Below, piece after piece: positions 22,429 to 33,003 of a stretch of 60,134 nucleotides of DNA; position 1 is the stretch's first letter; each line of letters opens with the position of its first letter. Made by a program: the position numbers and the translations under genes. This DNA comes from WHTX01 sp038255145 (lineage in GTDB: Bacteria; Actinomycetota; Acidimicrobiia; Acidimicrobiales; CAIXPF01), in NCBI GenBank assembly GCA_038255145.1, contig JBBSLP010000033.1:1-60134 (forward strand). Direction: 5' to 3'. A model generated the notes under the pieces. It did no database searches, was not told the DNA's origin, and saw only the letters and a program-made list of their open reading frames with translations.

Positions 22429-25158
22429 ATGACCTGGTGTGGACTTCGGCGGTCCCGGCGCGGCTTGGACGCGCTGGTGGTGCTCAGCGCGGTGGTGGTC
22501 CTGGCCAGCGGCGTGAACCTGGCCCGCACGGTCCGGGCCGACGCCGAGGGGGAGGTCTCCGCGGCTCGGGCTGACAACGACCTGGTCGACCGCTGCCGGG
22601 CCGACGTGCTCGCTGTCCTCGACCCCACCCTGTCCTCGGCGGCGACGGCGGGCGCCCTGCGCACCCTGGCCACACCCCTGGCGGCCTCGGGCGCCCACCT
22701 GAGCACGGTGGTGGCGGGCACAGCCGGCCAGCTGCCCACCGTGGGATCCGTCGATGTGGCTGCTGACGCCGCCGCGGGCGCCCCCGGCCTCGAAGCCCTC
22801 GTCACCGCCGCCCAGGGCGCCACCGGCCGATCGGGCCCGTCCAGCTGGACGGCCGACCTGGCCGCAGCGGCGGACACGGCCGGCGAGCTGCCCCGGGATC
22901 GACCCCTGCTCGTGACCTGGGTGACGACGGGCGATGTGCCCGAGGCCGCAGCCGCAGCGGTGGCCGCCCTGCGGGCCCGGCCCGACACCCACCTGGTGGG
23001 CGTGGCGGCAGGCCCCGCCGCGACGCAGTCCGCCGCCCTCGGTGCCCTCGTCGGCCCCGACCTCGTCGCCGCTGGCACCCGGGCCATCGACCCCGCCCGT
23101 GACGACGTCGTCCTCGTCGACTCCCCCGACGGCCTCGATGGCGTCCTCGCTCAGCTGTCCGGCGGCCTGTGCGCCACCAACGTGCACGTCGACGTGCTCG
23201 ACTCGGCCACCCAGCCGCCCACGGCCCGGGCCGACGTGGGGCTGGTCCTGGCCGCCGCCCCTGGCGGTGCCGACCTCGCCGTCAGCCCCGGCATCAGCGC
23301 CCAGAGCACCGACGCCCGGGGAGGTGCGTCGTGGCAGGTGGCCGTACCCACGGGCACCACCGCCAACCTCACCCTGCGCAACGTGGCGGCGCCAGCCACC
23401 CAGGCCCTGGTGTGCACCGGGGCCGACGGCCTGCACACGGTCGGCTACGGGCCCGACATCACCATCCTCGACGTGCCTGCGGGCGCCGACGTCTCCTGTG
23501 AGCTGCGCCTCCTCGACGACAGCAAGCCGCTGCGCCTGCGCCTGGTGCCCCTCCCCGGTGATGTGGCCTGCCCCGACACCCTCGAGGGACTGGCCGCGGT
23601 GACGGCCGCGGTGCTCGGCGGCCCCGTCACGTACTGCATGGAACTGATCAACGACGGCGTCCACACCGCGGTGGGCGTCCAGGTCGACATCGAGGGGCTG
23701 TCCACCGGAGCGGCCTGGGTGATCGAGGCCGGGGTGGCCCCGTCCCAGCGGGTCCGCAACCGGGTCATGACCACCCTGGGCCAGCCCTTGGCCGTGCAGG
23801 CCACGGCAACCGCGGCGGGCATGGCCGGTGACCAGGCCGGGGCCTACGTGGGCGCCATCGCCCCCGCGGCCACCGTCGAGGAGCTGGCGGCCGACGATCC
23901 CCGCTGCGTGGAGCTGGCCAGCCCCATGGGCTGCTACGTGGTGGCCAACACCGGGGGCACCTGGCTCGACGAGCTGGCCCTGTCCCTGCACGACTTCACC
24001 TTCCGCACCGGGCCCGACCGCCGCATCGCCCCCGGCCAGCGCATCGTGCTCGTCCCCCCGCCGGCCGAGGAGCGCACCCCCCGGGCTCCCACCCGGACCG
24101 ACGCCCCCACCGATGCGGCCAGCGGGCCCGAGCTCACGGCCCGGGCCACCGATGCCGCCGGCATGCCCCTCCCCCTGGCTGCGGTGACCAGCGCCCCGGC
24201 CGCCGACGCCCCCCTGCTGCTGGCCGCCCTGGCCAGCGACGACGCCGTCCCCCTGGGCAAGACCGTCGACTACGGGGTGACCGTGACCAACCCGGGCGGC
24301 GGTGCCAGCTACGACGCCGTGAGCGTGGACGACAGCGCCTGTGACGAGCCCTCGCAGCCCACACCGCTGGTGGGCGACGGAGACGGCGTCCTCGACGGCG
24401 GTGAGACCTGGCTGTTCACCTGTTCGGCCCCCGTCACCGCCGAGCTCTTCTCCACCGCCGCCGTGCTGGCCCAGGACACCACGACGACGACCACCCCCAC
24501 CCTCGACGACATCGTGCCCCGGCCCAAGCCCACCCGGCCCGAGGTCCCCGACCTGCGCATCAAGAAGAGCCAGGTCAACGACCTGGTGGCCGGCTCGATC
24601 GCCAGCTACGAGCTCAAGGTGCAGAACGTGGCCCGCCAGAAGGCGCCCAACGTGGTCGTGGCCGATGCCCTGCCCGCCGGCCTCACCTTCGACAGCGCCA
24701 GCTCGACGGTGGGCTCGTGCAGCCACCAGAGCGGCATCGTCACCTGCAACCTCGGTGACCTGGCCCCCCAGGAGACGAACGAGTCCGTCACCGTGCGCAT
24801 CGGCCTGCTCGTCCAGGGCACCGTGCCCGCCGACACCGTGTTGCGCAACGAGGCCCGGGCCACGTCGGACGGCAGCGACGTGGACCCCTCGGACAACACC
24901 TCGTTCGTGCGGGGCAAGGTCGGGGCCTGCATCCGGGCCTGTCCCGAGGTGGTGGCCGACCCCGGCGGCGGGGACGCCGGTGGTGGCGGCGGGGGTGGCG
25001 GCACGACCGGTGGCGACGGGGGCACGGCCGTGGCCGGCGAGCAGCTGGCCCGCACCGGTGTGGACACCATGGCCGCGTCGGGTTGGGCCCTGGTGCTGCT
25101 GGCCGCAGGCATGTGCCTGGTCTCCACCGGGCGTCGGCGACTGGCCGGGGAGGACTGA
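22429..25158 (+). CDS. Large surface protein with DUF11 domain and LAxTG anchor
   Basis: 909 residues from ATG 22429 (GAGG just upstream); GTG 22396 is in frame and adds 11 residues. Basic n-region then hydrophobic segment (LDALVVLSAVVVLASGV) as signal. Residues about 30-260 resemble a von Willebrand-like Rossmann domain without a clear MIDAS. Beta-rich parts follow, including a DUF11 repeat near residue 700-820 (LRIKKSQVNDLVAGSIASYE, then NEARATSDGSDVDPSDN). A Gly-rich linker leads to LARTG, a hydrophobic helix and an RRR tail: a sortase signal of the LAxTG kind used by class E sortases. Probably covalently cell-wall-bound. Confidence 0.82.
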   Translation: MTWCGLRRSRRGLDALVVLSAVVVLASGVNLARTVRADAEGEVSAARADNDLVDRCRADVLAVLDPTLSSAATAGALRTLATPLAASGAHLSTVVAGTAGQLPTVGSVDVAADAAAGAPGLEALVTAAQGATGRSGPSSWTADLAAAADTAGELPRDRPLLVTWVTTGDVPEAAAAAVAALRARPDTHLVGVAAGPAATQSAALGALVGPDLVAAGTRAIDPARDDVVLVDSPDGLDGVLAQLSGGLCATNVHVDVLDSATQPPTARADVGLVLAAAPGGADLAVSPGISAQSTDARGGASWQVAVPTGTTANLTLRNVAAPATQALVCTGADGLHTVGYGPDITILDVPAGADVSCELRLLDDSKPLRLRLVPLPGDVACPDTLEGLAAVTAAVLGGPVTYCMELINDGVHTAVGVQVDIEGLSTGAAWVIEAGVAPSQRVRNRVMTTLGQPLAVQATATAAGMAGDQAGAYVGAIAPAATVEELAADDPRCVELASPMGCYVVANTGGTWLDELALSLHDFTFRTGPDRRIAPGQRIVLVPPPAEERTPRAPTRTDAPTDAASGPELTARATDAAGMPLPLAAVTSAPAADAPLLLAALASDDAVPLGKTVDYGVTVTNPGGGASYDAVSVDDSACDEPSQPTPLVGDGDGVLDGGETWLFTCSAPVTAELFSTAAVLAQDTTTTTTPTLDDIVPRPKPTRPEVPDLRIKKSQVNDLVAGSIASYELKVQNVARQKAPNVVVADALPAGLTFDSASSTVGSCSHQSGIVTCNLGDLAPQETNESVTVRIGLLVQGTVPADTVLRNEARATSDGSDVDPSDNTSFVRGKVGACIRACPEVVADPGGGDAGGGGGGGGTTGGDGGTAVAGEQLARTGVDTMAASGWALVLLAAGMCLVSTGRRRLAGED

Positions 25159-25202
25159 GCCCGTCCTCCCCGTCCCTGGCCCGTGTCTGGCACCATCCCA
25201 GG

Positions 25203-26756
<1,554 letters not shown>

Positions 26757-26821
26757 CCACGAACCACGTTCGATCTGCAGCTATCGCTGCTAGCGTGGGC
26801 CTCCCACAGGCGGCGGGGGAA

Positions 26822-27493
26822 GTGGTTGCTTTGAGCGAGGCACAGGCGCGTCGGGCCATCGGTCGACCCCGTTCCATCGACAGGGCCAAGATCATCGCCG
26901 CGGCCAACGAGATCGGCATCGAACGCCTGACCATGCGGGCGGTGGCCACCCACCTCGGCGTCACCACCCAGGCCCTCTACAACCACATCGGTGGCCGGCG
27001 AGAGCTGTTGGCCCTGCTGGCCAACGACTTCGGGGACGCCTACAGCTTCGACCCCGGCGAGACCAGCGACTGGCCGACCTGGTTGTCCACCTTCGCCAAC
27101 CGGCTCCGCCAGCGCCTGCTCGAACGGCCGGGCACCGCCCTGGCCGTGCCCACCCGGGGACCGACCTCGCTGCTCAGCCTCCGCTTCGTCGACCGCACCG
27201 TGTCCAAGATGGCCGCCGCCGGCTTCAGGGAGACCGAGGCCCTGCTGGCCTACCGGGCCATCATGGAGCTGGTCGTGGGTCTCGTGCAGCGCCAGGAGCG
27301 GGGCGATGGCGACCGTGATCGGGACCACGCCCAACGCACCCTGTTCTACGAGGCCCTCACCGACAGCGAGCCCGACTCCCTGCCCAACCTGGCCTTCATC
27401 GCCGCAGGGTGGAACCGCAGGGATCCCGACGAGCTGTTCGACTTCAGCCTGGCCAGCCTGCTGGCCGGCTTCGAGGCCCGCCCGAGGTCGTGA
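26822..27493 (+). CDS. TetR family repressor
   Basis: 223 residues from GTG 26822; TTG 26831 has better spacing to GGGGGA and is a real alternative. Helix-turn-helix at about 20-65 (RAKIIAAANEIGIERLTMRA, then HLGVTTQALYNHIGGRREL). The rest is the helical ligand-binding domain. It sits 81 bases before the second molybdopterin oxidase and may regulate it or the ANL gene before it. Ligand unknown. Confidence 0.85.
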   Translation: MVALSEAQARRAIGRPRSIDRAKIIAAANEIGIERLTMRAVATHLGVTTQALYNHIGGRRELLALLANDFGDAYSFDPGETSDWPTWLSTFANRLRQRLLERPGTALAVPTRGPTSLLSLRFVDRTVSKMAAAGFRETEALLAYRAIMELVVGLVQRQERGDGDRDRDHAQRTLFYEALTDSEPDSLPNLAFIAAGWNRRDPDELFDFSLASLLAGFEARPRS

Positions 27494-27562
27494 ACCGCGA
27501 CCGATCGTGACCCCGCCGCGAATCGTAAGGTTCCCGGCGGCGTCGAAGCCGGGGGCCGGCCC

Positions 27563-27568
27563 TACGTT
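27563..27568 (+). promoter_or_regulatory. -10 box of a probable leaderless promoter
   Basis: TACGTT followed by exactly 6 bases and the GTG at 27575. It differs from the SigK-like pattern of the paralogous oxidase, so the two paralogues appear to be controlled differently. Confidence 0.45.
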
Positions 27569-27574
27569 GGCGGG

Positions 27575-29173
27575 GTGATCGCCCGTCTGCGGCTCGACGA
27601 CCCCACCACCTCGTCCCGGTTCGACGGCGGCGTGGTGGGCCTGGTGGCCACCGGCGTCTCCCTGGCCGTGGCCGGCGTGTTCGCCGGGCTGATCGGGGCC
27701 TCGGTGCCCGACCCCGTCGTCGCCGTGGGCGACGCCATCATCGACATGAGCCCCGGGGGTGCGGTCCGCCTGGGCATCGCCACCCTGGGCCGCTCGGACA
27801 AGCCCGCCCTGTTGCTGGGCACCGTGGTCGTCACCCTGGCCCTGGGCACCGCGTACGGCGCCCGCAGCCGGGGGTCGTGGAAGGCCATGATCCGCCTGCT
27901 GCTGGCCTTCGGCGTCCTCGGCGTGGTGGCGTCGACGGCGGCCCCGGCCACCAACCTGTTCCTCACCGCCGTCACCTACCTCATGGCCGCCGTGGTGGGC
28001 ACGGCCACCGCGGCGGGGTTGTGCCTGGTGCTGGTGGGCCCGCGCCGACCCGCTCCCGGCAAGGTGCTGACGGGCGATCCCCGGCGACCACCGGCCACCC
28101 GGCGGGCCTTCTTCGGCTGGGCCGGCGTCGGTCTGGCCACGGCCGGGGTGGCCGCCGCCGGTGGAGCCAAGCTGCGCAGCGCCGGCCGGGTCGAGGCGGC
28201 CCGGGCCGACGTGCTGCTGCCCGCCCCCGCCGTCACCGGTCCCGCCGCCCCGGCCACGGCCACCGGGTTCGCCGAAGTGACCGGGTTGTCGCCCCGGTTG
28301 ACCCCGTCAGCGGACTTCTACCGCATCGACACCGCCCTGGTCGTGCCCCAGGTCGACCCGGACAGCTGGTCGCTCCAGCTCAAGGGCATGGTCGACACCC
28401 CCTTCGAGATCACCCTGGCCGAGCTGCTGGCCGAGGACCTCGTCGAGACCGAGGTCACCCTGTCCTGCGTCTCCAACGAGATCGGCGGGGACCTGGTGGG
28501 CAACGCCCGCTGGTTGGGGGTGCCCCTCCACCGACTGTTGGACCGGGCCGGGGTCCAGGCCGACGCCGGTCAGGTCATCGGCCGCTCGGTCGACGGCTTC
28601 ACCGCCGGCTTCCCCATCGAGGCGGTCCGCGACGGGCGCACCGCCCTGGTGGCCGTGGGCATGAACGGCGAGGCGCTGCCCGTCCGCCACGGCTTCCCCG
28701 CCCGCCTGGTCGTCTCCGGCCTCTACGGTTACGTGTCGGCCACCAAGTGGCTGTCCCAGATCGAGCTGGCCCGATGGGACGACTTCGACGCCTACTGGAT
28801 CCCCCGGGGCTGGTCCAAGCTGGGTCCGGTCAAGACCCAGTCCCGCATCGACGTGCCCTCGAGCAGCGGCTCGGTCAAGGCCGGGGTCGTGCCCGTGGCC
28901 GGGGTGGCCTGGGCGCCGTCGCGGGGCATCTCCAGGGTCGAGGTCCAGGTGGACGACGACCCCTGGCAGGAGGCGGTGCTGGGGCCCGAGGCGTCGTCGG
29001 ACACCTGGGTCCAGTGGCGCTGGGACTGGCCGGCCACCACCGGGGACCACAAGGTCCGGGTGCGAGCCACCGACGGCGCCGGCGAGACCCAGACCGACAA
29101 GCGCACCAGTCCCGCGCCCAACGGGGCCAGCGGCTACCACACGGTCAAGGTGCGGGTCAGCGGCACGGCCTGA
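27575..29173 (+). CDS. Second membrane-anchored molybdopterin oxidoreductase (paralogue)
   Basis: 532 residues, the same architecture and nearly the same length as the gene at 14349-15953: N-terminal membrane helices (about 19-42, 77-95, 107-125, 130-155), a hydrophobic pre-domain segment, then the sulfite-oxidase-type Moco domain with YRIDTALVVPQVDP, Mo-ligand Cys298 in LSCVSNEIGG, GYVSATKWLSQIEL and the C-terminal dimerisation domain. The two share long stretches, so they are duplicates. This copy follows a TetR gene and has a housekeeping-like -10 box. Confidence 0.88.
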   Translation: MIARLRLDDPTTSSRFDGGVVGLVATGVSLAVAGVFAGLIGASVPDPVVAVGDAIIDMSPGGAVRLGIATLGRSDKPALLLGTVVVTLALGTAYGARSRGSWKAMIRLLLAFGVLGVVASTAAPATNLFLTAVTYLMAAVVGTATAAGLCLVLVGPRRPAPGKVLTGDPRRPPATRRAFFGWAGVGLATAGVAAAGGAKLRSAGRVEAARADVLLPAPAVTGPAAPATATGFAEVTGLSPRLTPSADFYRIDTALVVPQVDPDSWSLQLKGMVDTPFEITLAELLAEDLVETEVTLSCVSNEIGGDLVGNARWLGVPLHRLLDRAGVQADAGQVIGRSVDGFTAGFPIEAVRDGRTALVAVGMNGEALPVRHGFPARLVVSGLYGYVSATKWLSQIELARWDDFDAYWIPRGWSKLGPVKTQSRIDVPSSSGSVKAGVVPVAGVAWAPSRGISRVEVQVDDDPWQEAVLGPEASSDTWVQWRWDWPATTGDHKVRVRATDGAGETQTDKRTSPAPNGASGYHTVKVRVSGTA

Positions 29174-29238
29174 GGGCAGGGCGCCGTCCACGCCACGGCC
29201 CGGACGGACACTCTTCTCGCACTGGTAACGCGCTCGCG

Positions 29239-29267
29239 TTGACAGCGCCGCGGCCAGGCAGGACCCT
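29239..29267 (+). promoter_or_regulatory. SigA-type promoter for the fused molybdenum hydroxylase
   Basis: TTGACA (29239-29244), 17-base spacer, GACCCT (29262-29267). The -35 is a perfect consensus. A stable hairpin starts at the next base. Confidence 0.5.
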
Positions 29268-29301
29268 GGCTGTGGACGGGGCGACGCCCCCGTCCACAGC
29301 C
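29268..29301 (+). terminator. 14-bp hairpin: terminator or 5' leader structure
   Basis: GGCTGTGGACGGGG (29268-29281) pairs perfectly with CCCCGTCCACAGCC (29288-29301) around a 6-base loop. It could end the oxidase transcript. Because it directly follows the promoter above, it would also lie at the 5' end of the next transcript. Confidence 0.55.
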
Positions 29302-29329
29302 CCGTCGTCGCAGCAACGCAGGAGCGCCC

Positions 29330-31885
29330 ATGGCATCGTTCGTCCTCAACGGAGACCAGGTCACGGTGGGTGATCACGAGCACCTGCTGGCCGCCCTCCG
29401 GGACGAGCTCGACGTGCTGTCGCCCAAGGACGGCTGCTCGCCGACGGGCCAGTGCGGCTGCTGCACGGTGATCATCGACGGCAAGGCCCAGGTCGCGTGC
29501 CAGACGTCGCTGGCCAAGATCGAGGGCAAGGGTGTGACCACGCTCGAGGGCCTGCCCGCCGAGGAGCGGGACCGCTATGCCGCCGCCTTCGCAGCCACGG
29601 GAGCCCTGCAGTGCGGCTTCTGCACCCCGGGCATCGTCATGCGCACCAAGGCCCTGCTGGAGAAGGACCCCGGCCTGACCAGGGAGAAGGCGTCCCGCCA
29701 CCTGGGTGGGCACCTGTGCCGCTGCACCGGCTACATCAAGATCCTCGACGCGGTGGAGCTGTTGGCCAGCGGTGGCGAGGTCGGTGTCGAACTGCCCACC
29801 GGCATCGGCTCCCGCGCCGCCCGCTACCAGGGCTCGGCCCTGACCCTGGGCGACAAGCCCTACGTCGACGACATGCGGGTCCCCGGCCTGCTCCACGGCG
29901 CCGTCCACCTGGCCGCCCACGCCCGGGCCGACGTGGTCGCCATCGACACCACCGCGGCGGCGGCCGTGCCCGGGGTGGTGCGGGTCATCACCGGGGCCGA
30001 CGTGCCCGGGCAGCTCAAGATCGGCCTCATCCACCGCGACTGGCCCGTGTTCATCCCCGTGGGAGGGCGCAGCTCGTACCGGGGTGACGTGTTGGCCCTG
30101 GTGGTGGCCACCGACCGGGCCACGGCCCGCCGGGCCGCCCAGCTCGTGCACGTCGACTACGCCCCCCTGCGGGTCATCAGCGACCCCATGGCCGCCATCG
30201 AGGACCCCGAACCGGCGGTGTGGGGCCTCGACGGCAACGTGCTGTCCGTCTCCGCCTACCAGCGGGGCGATGCCGACGCCGCCCTGGCCACCGCGGCCCA
30301 CACCGTGCACGAGGTCTTCCTCACCCCCCGCATCGAGCAGGCCTTCCTCGAGCCCGAATCCACCCTGGCCGTGCCCAGCGGCGGCCGCCTGCACGTGTGG
30401 TCGGGGGGCCAGGGAGTGTGGGACGACCGCCGCCAGATCAGCGACGTGCTGGCCATCGACGAGTCCCTCATCGAGGTCACCCAGGTGGCCAACGGCGGGG
30501 CCTTCGGGGGCAAGGAGGACTGCTCCAACCAGACCCAGACCGCCCTGGCCGCCTGGCTGCTGCAGCGCCCGGTCAAGACCACCTTCAGCCGGGAGGAGTC
30601 CCTGCTCGTCCACGCCAAGCGCCACCCCATCCGGGTCGAGGTGTGGGCGGGCTGCGACGCCGAGGGCCACGTGGTGGCGTACAAGGCCCGCATGGTGGGC
30701 GACTCGGGGCCCTACGCCTCGGTGGGCATGAAGGTGCTGGAGCGGGCCGCTGGTCACGCCACCGGTCCTTACGACATGCCCAACGTCGACGTGCAGGCCA
30801 TCGCGGCGCGCACCAACAACTCGGTGTGTGGCGCCTTCCGGGGCTTCGGGGCCAACCAGGCCCAGTTCGCCACCGAGGGGGTGCTCGACCGCCTGGCCGA
30901 CGCCGTGGGCATCTCGGGCTGGGAGATGCGCGACCGCAACGTCATCCACCCCGGTGGGGTGTGGGGCCCGGGCCAGATCATGGACGACGGCTGCCTGGGG
31001 GCCAAGGCCTGCCTCGACGCGGTGAAGCCCGCCTACGAGGCGGCCAGGGCCGAGGGCCGGGCCGTGGGGCTGGGCCTGGGCCTGAAGAACAGCGGCCTGG
31101 GCAACGGCTTCAAGGAGATCGCCAAGGCCGTGGTGCGCTTCTGCAGCGACGGCACCGTCGAGGTCCGCCACTGCTGGACCGAGATGGGCCAGGGCGTGCA
31201 CACCATCGCCCTGCAGGTGGCCACCGAGGAACTGGGCGTGGACCCGGCCCGCATCCGGGTCCACGTCGACACCAGCCGTGAGCTGGGGGCGGGCCAGACG
31301 ACGGGGTCCCGGGGCACCCTCATGGGGGCGGGATCGGTGGCCGACGCCTGCCGCAACGCCATGGCCCATGGGTGCAAGCCCGACGTCGACTACGAGGGCG
31401 AGTACCGGGTCGACTGGACCAACGCCATCGGTGAGGGCCTGGAGAACCCCGTCATCCACTCCACGTTCGGCTACGCCGCCCAGGTGGTCATCGCCGACCC
31501 GACCACCGGACGCATCGAGCGGGTGGTGGCCGCCCACGACGTGGGCCGGGCGGTGAACCCCCTGCTGTGCGAGGGCCAGATCGAGGGTTCGGTCCACATG
31601 GGCCTGGGCTACGCCCTGACCGAGGAGTTCCCCTGCGACGAGGTGGGCCAGCCCACCAACATGTCGCTGCGGGCCCTCGACATCATCCGCCCCAAGGACA
31701 TGCCGCCAGTCGACGTGATCCTCGTCGAGTCGCCCGACCCCAACTCCCCCTACGGGGTCAAGGGGGTGGGCGAGATCGGCCTCGTGCCCACCGCCGGGGC
31801 CGTGGCCGAGGCCATGCGCAACGTCGACGGCCAGTGGCGGACGCAACTGCCCATCACCAAGCACCAGCCCGTCACCATCGGATGA
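29330..31885 (+). CDS. Fused [2Fe-2S]/molybdopterin hydroxylase (Mop/XDH type)
   Basis: 851 residues from ATG 29330 with AGGAG upstream. N-terminal [2Fe-2S] domain: Cys36, 42, 45 and 57; second cluster Cys95, 98, 130 and 132. From about 165 onward the molybdopterin subunit: ANGGAFGGKEDCS, NSVCGAFRGFGANQ, and C-terminal KGVGEIG with the base-type Glu. No FAD domain is present, as in aldehyde oxidoreductase of the Mop type and in some selenium-linked xanthine dehydrogenases. It would hydroxylate a purine, aldehyde or N-heterocycle. The SsnA-like gene behind it favours a purine-type substrate. Confidence 0.88.
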   Translation: MASFVLNGDQVTVGDHEHLLAALRDELDVLSPKDGCSPTGQCGCCTVIIDGKAQVACQTSLAKIEGKGVTTLEGLPAEERDRYAAAFAATGALQCGFCTPGIVMRTKALLEKDPGLTREKASRHLGGHLCRCTGYIKILDAVELLASGGEVGVELPTGIGSRAARYQGSALTLGDKPYVDDMRVPGLLHGAVHLAAHARADVVAIDTTAAAAVPGVVRVITGADVPGQLKIGLIHRDWPVFIPVGGRSSYRGDVLALVVATDRATARRAAQLVHVDYAPLRVISDPMAAIEDPEPAVWGLDGNVLSVSAYQRGDADAALATAAHTVHEVFLTPRIEQAFLEPESTLAVPSGGRLHVWSGGQGVWDDRRQISDVLAIDESLIEVTQVANGGAFGGKEDCSNQTQTALAAWLLQRPVKTTFSREESLLVHAKRHPIRVEVWAGCDAEGHVVAYKARMVGDSGPYASVGMKVLERAAGHATGPYDMPNVDVQAIAARTNNSVCGAFRGFGANQAQFATEGVLDRLADAVGISGWEMRDRNVIHPGGVWGPGQIMDDGCLGAKACLDAVKPAYEAARAEGRAVGLGLGLKNSGLGNGFKEIAKAVVRFCSDGTVEVRHCWTEMGQGVHTIALQVATEELGVDPARIRVHVDTSRELGAGQTTGSRGTLMGAGSVADACRNAMAHGCKPDVDYEGEYRVDWTNAIGEGLENPVIHSTFGYAAQVVIADPTTGRIERVVAAHDVGRAVNPLLCEGQIEGSVHMGLGYALTEEFPCDEVGQPTNMSLRALDIIRPKDMPPVDVILVESPDPNSPYGVKGVGEIGLVPTAGAVAEAMRNVDGQWRTQLPITKHQPVTIG

Positions 31886-31936
31886 GGGCGGCCTGATGGG
31901 TCGGTCGGCGCACCGCCCGCCGGAGGGTCGCGCCCG

Positions 31937-32968
31937 ATGACGGCAGAGACGCCGGGGCTGGTCTGCGCCCACCACCACCTGTACTCGTCGTTGGCCCGGG
32001 GCATGCCCGCGCCGCCGTGCACGCCGACGACGTTCGTGGGCATCCTCGAGCAGATCTGGTGGCGGCTGGACCGGGCCATCGACGACGACATCACCTACTG
32101 GTCGGCCAAGCTCGGCGCCCTCGAGGCCCTGGAGTGCGGCACCACGGCCATCATCGACCACCACTCCTCCCCCAGGGCCATCGACGGATCGCTGGACCTC
32201 ATCGCTGCGGCCTGCGCCGAGGTCGGGGTGCGGGTGGCCTGCGCCTACGAGGTCACCGACCGCAACGGACCCGAAGGGGCCGCGGCGGGGCTGGCCGAGA
32301 ACGAGCGCTTCCTGCGGGCCGGGGGCCGGGGCTGGGTGGGGGCCCACGCCTGCTTCACCCTGTCGCCGGCCACGTTGGACGCGGTGGCGGGCCTGGCCGC
32401 CGACCTGGGGGCCGGCGTCCACATCCACGTCCACGAGGGACTGGGCGACGAGGGGGCTGCGGCCCGGCTGGCGCCCTTGACCGACCCGTCGTGGTTGCTG
32501 GCCCACTGCGTGCACCTCGACGAACCGCTGGTGGGGACGATCCTGCACAACCCCCGGTCGAACATGAACAACGCCGTGGGCTACGCCCGCCCGGCTCGCT
32601 TCGCCCCCACCAACCCCGTGGCCCTGGGCACCGACGGCATCGGCGCGTCCATGCTCGACGAGCTGCGGGTGGCCTACGCCCGGCTGCGTGAGTCCGACGT
32701 GACGGCCACCCCCGAGCTGCCGTGGTCGTGGCTGGCCACGGGCTGGGACCTGTTCCCCGAGGCCCGGGAAGATCGTGTGGTGTGGTCCTACCCTTCGGTC
32801 GACCCCTGGCACCTGGTGTTCACCACCGACATCCGCCCCCTCGACGTGTGGGTGGGCGGCGAGCACGTGCTGGCCGACGGTGTCCCCACCCGGGTCGACG
32901 CCGCCGAGGTGCGGGCCAAGGCCGCCGAAGCCGCCGCTCGCCTGTTCAGACGCATGGAAGCGTCGTGA
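31937..32968 (+). CDS. SsnA-like amidohydrolase, N-terminally short
   Basis: 343 residues. The metal-binding HHH at 12-14 starts almost at the N-terminus. IWWRLDRAIDDD, GTTAIIDHHSSP, CYE-type AYEVTDRNG and HNPRSNMNN match the SsnA group of aminohydrolases found in molybdenum-hydroxylase clusters. Usual members have about 60 extra N-terminal residues that form a beta-sandwich with the C-terminal strands; here only the C-terminal part (DVWVGGEHVLADG) remains. Only 51 bases separate it from the hydroxylase stop. Either a naturally short form or a truncated gene. Confidence 0.78.
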   Translation: MTAETPGLVCAHHHLYSSLARGMPAPPCTPTTFVGILEQIWWRLDRAIDDDITYWSAKLGALEALECGTTAIIDHHSSPRAIDGSLDLIAAACAEVGVRVACAYEVTDRNGPEGAAAGLAENERFLRAGGRGWVGAHACFTLSPATLDAVAGLAADLGAGVHIHVHEGLGDEGAAARLAPLTDPSWLLAHCVHLDEPLVGTILHNPRSNMNNAVGYARPARFAPTNPVALGTDGIGASMLDELRVAYARLRESDVTATPELPWSWLATGWDLFPEAREDRVVWSYPSVDPWHLVFTTDIRPLDVWVGGEHVLADGVPTRVDAAEVRAKAAEAAARLFRRMEAS

Positions 32969-33003
32969 CCGCCCTCCCCCACCCCGAGAGGACCCCCTGA
33001 CCC

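Noticed and set aside
27493..27575. SigK-like promoter before the second oxidase
   Set aside because: GCGAAT occurs at about 27527-27532 but no CAATCC lies 15 bases upstream; a TACGTT -10 box is the better candidate.
28307..32866. A 1519-codon open frame on the minus strand
   Set aside because: It is antisense to two molybdenum enzymes and the SsnA-like gene, is His/Gly/Gln-rich with no domain, and arises from the GC-rich codon pattern.
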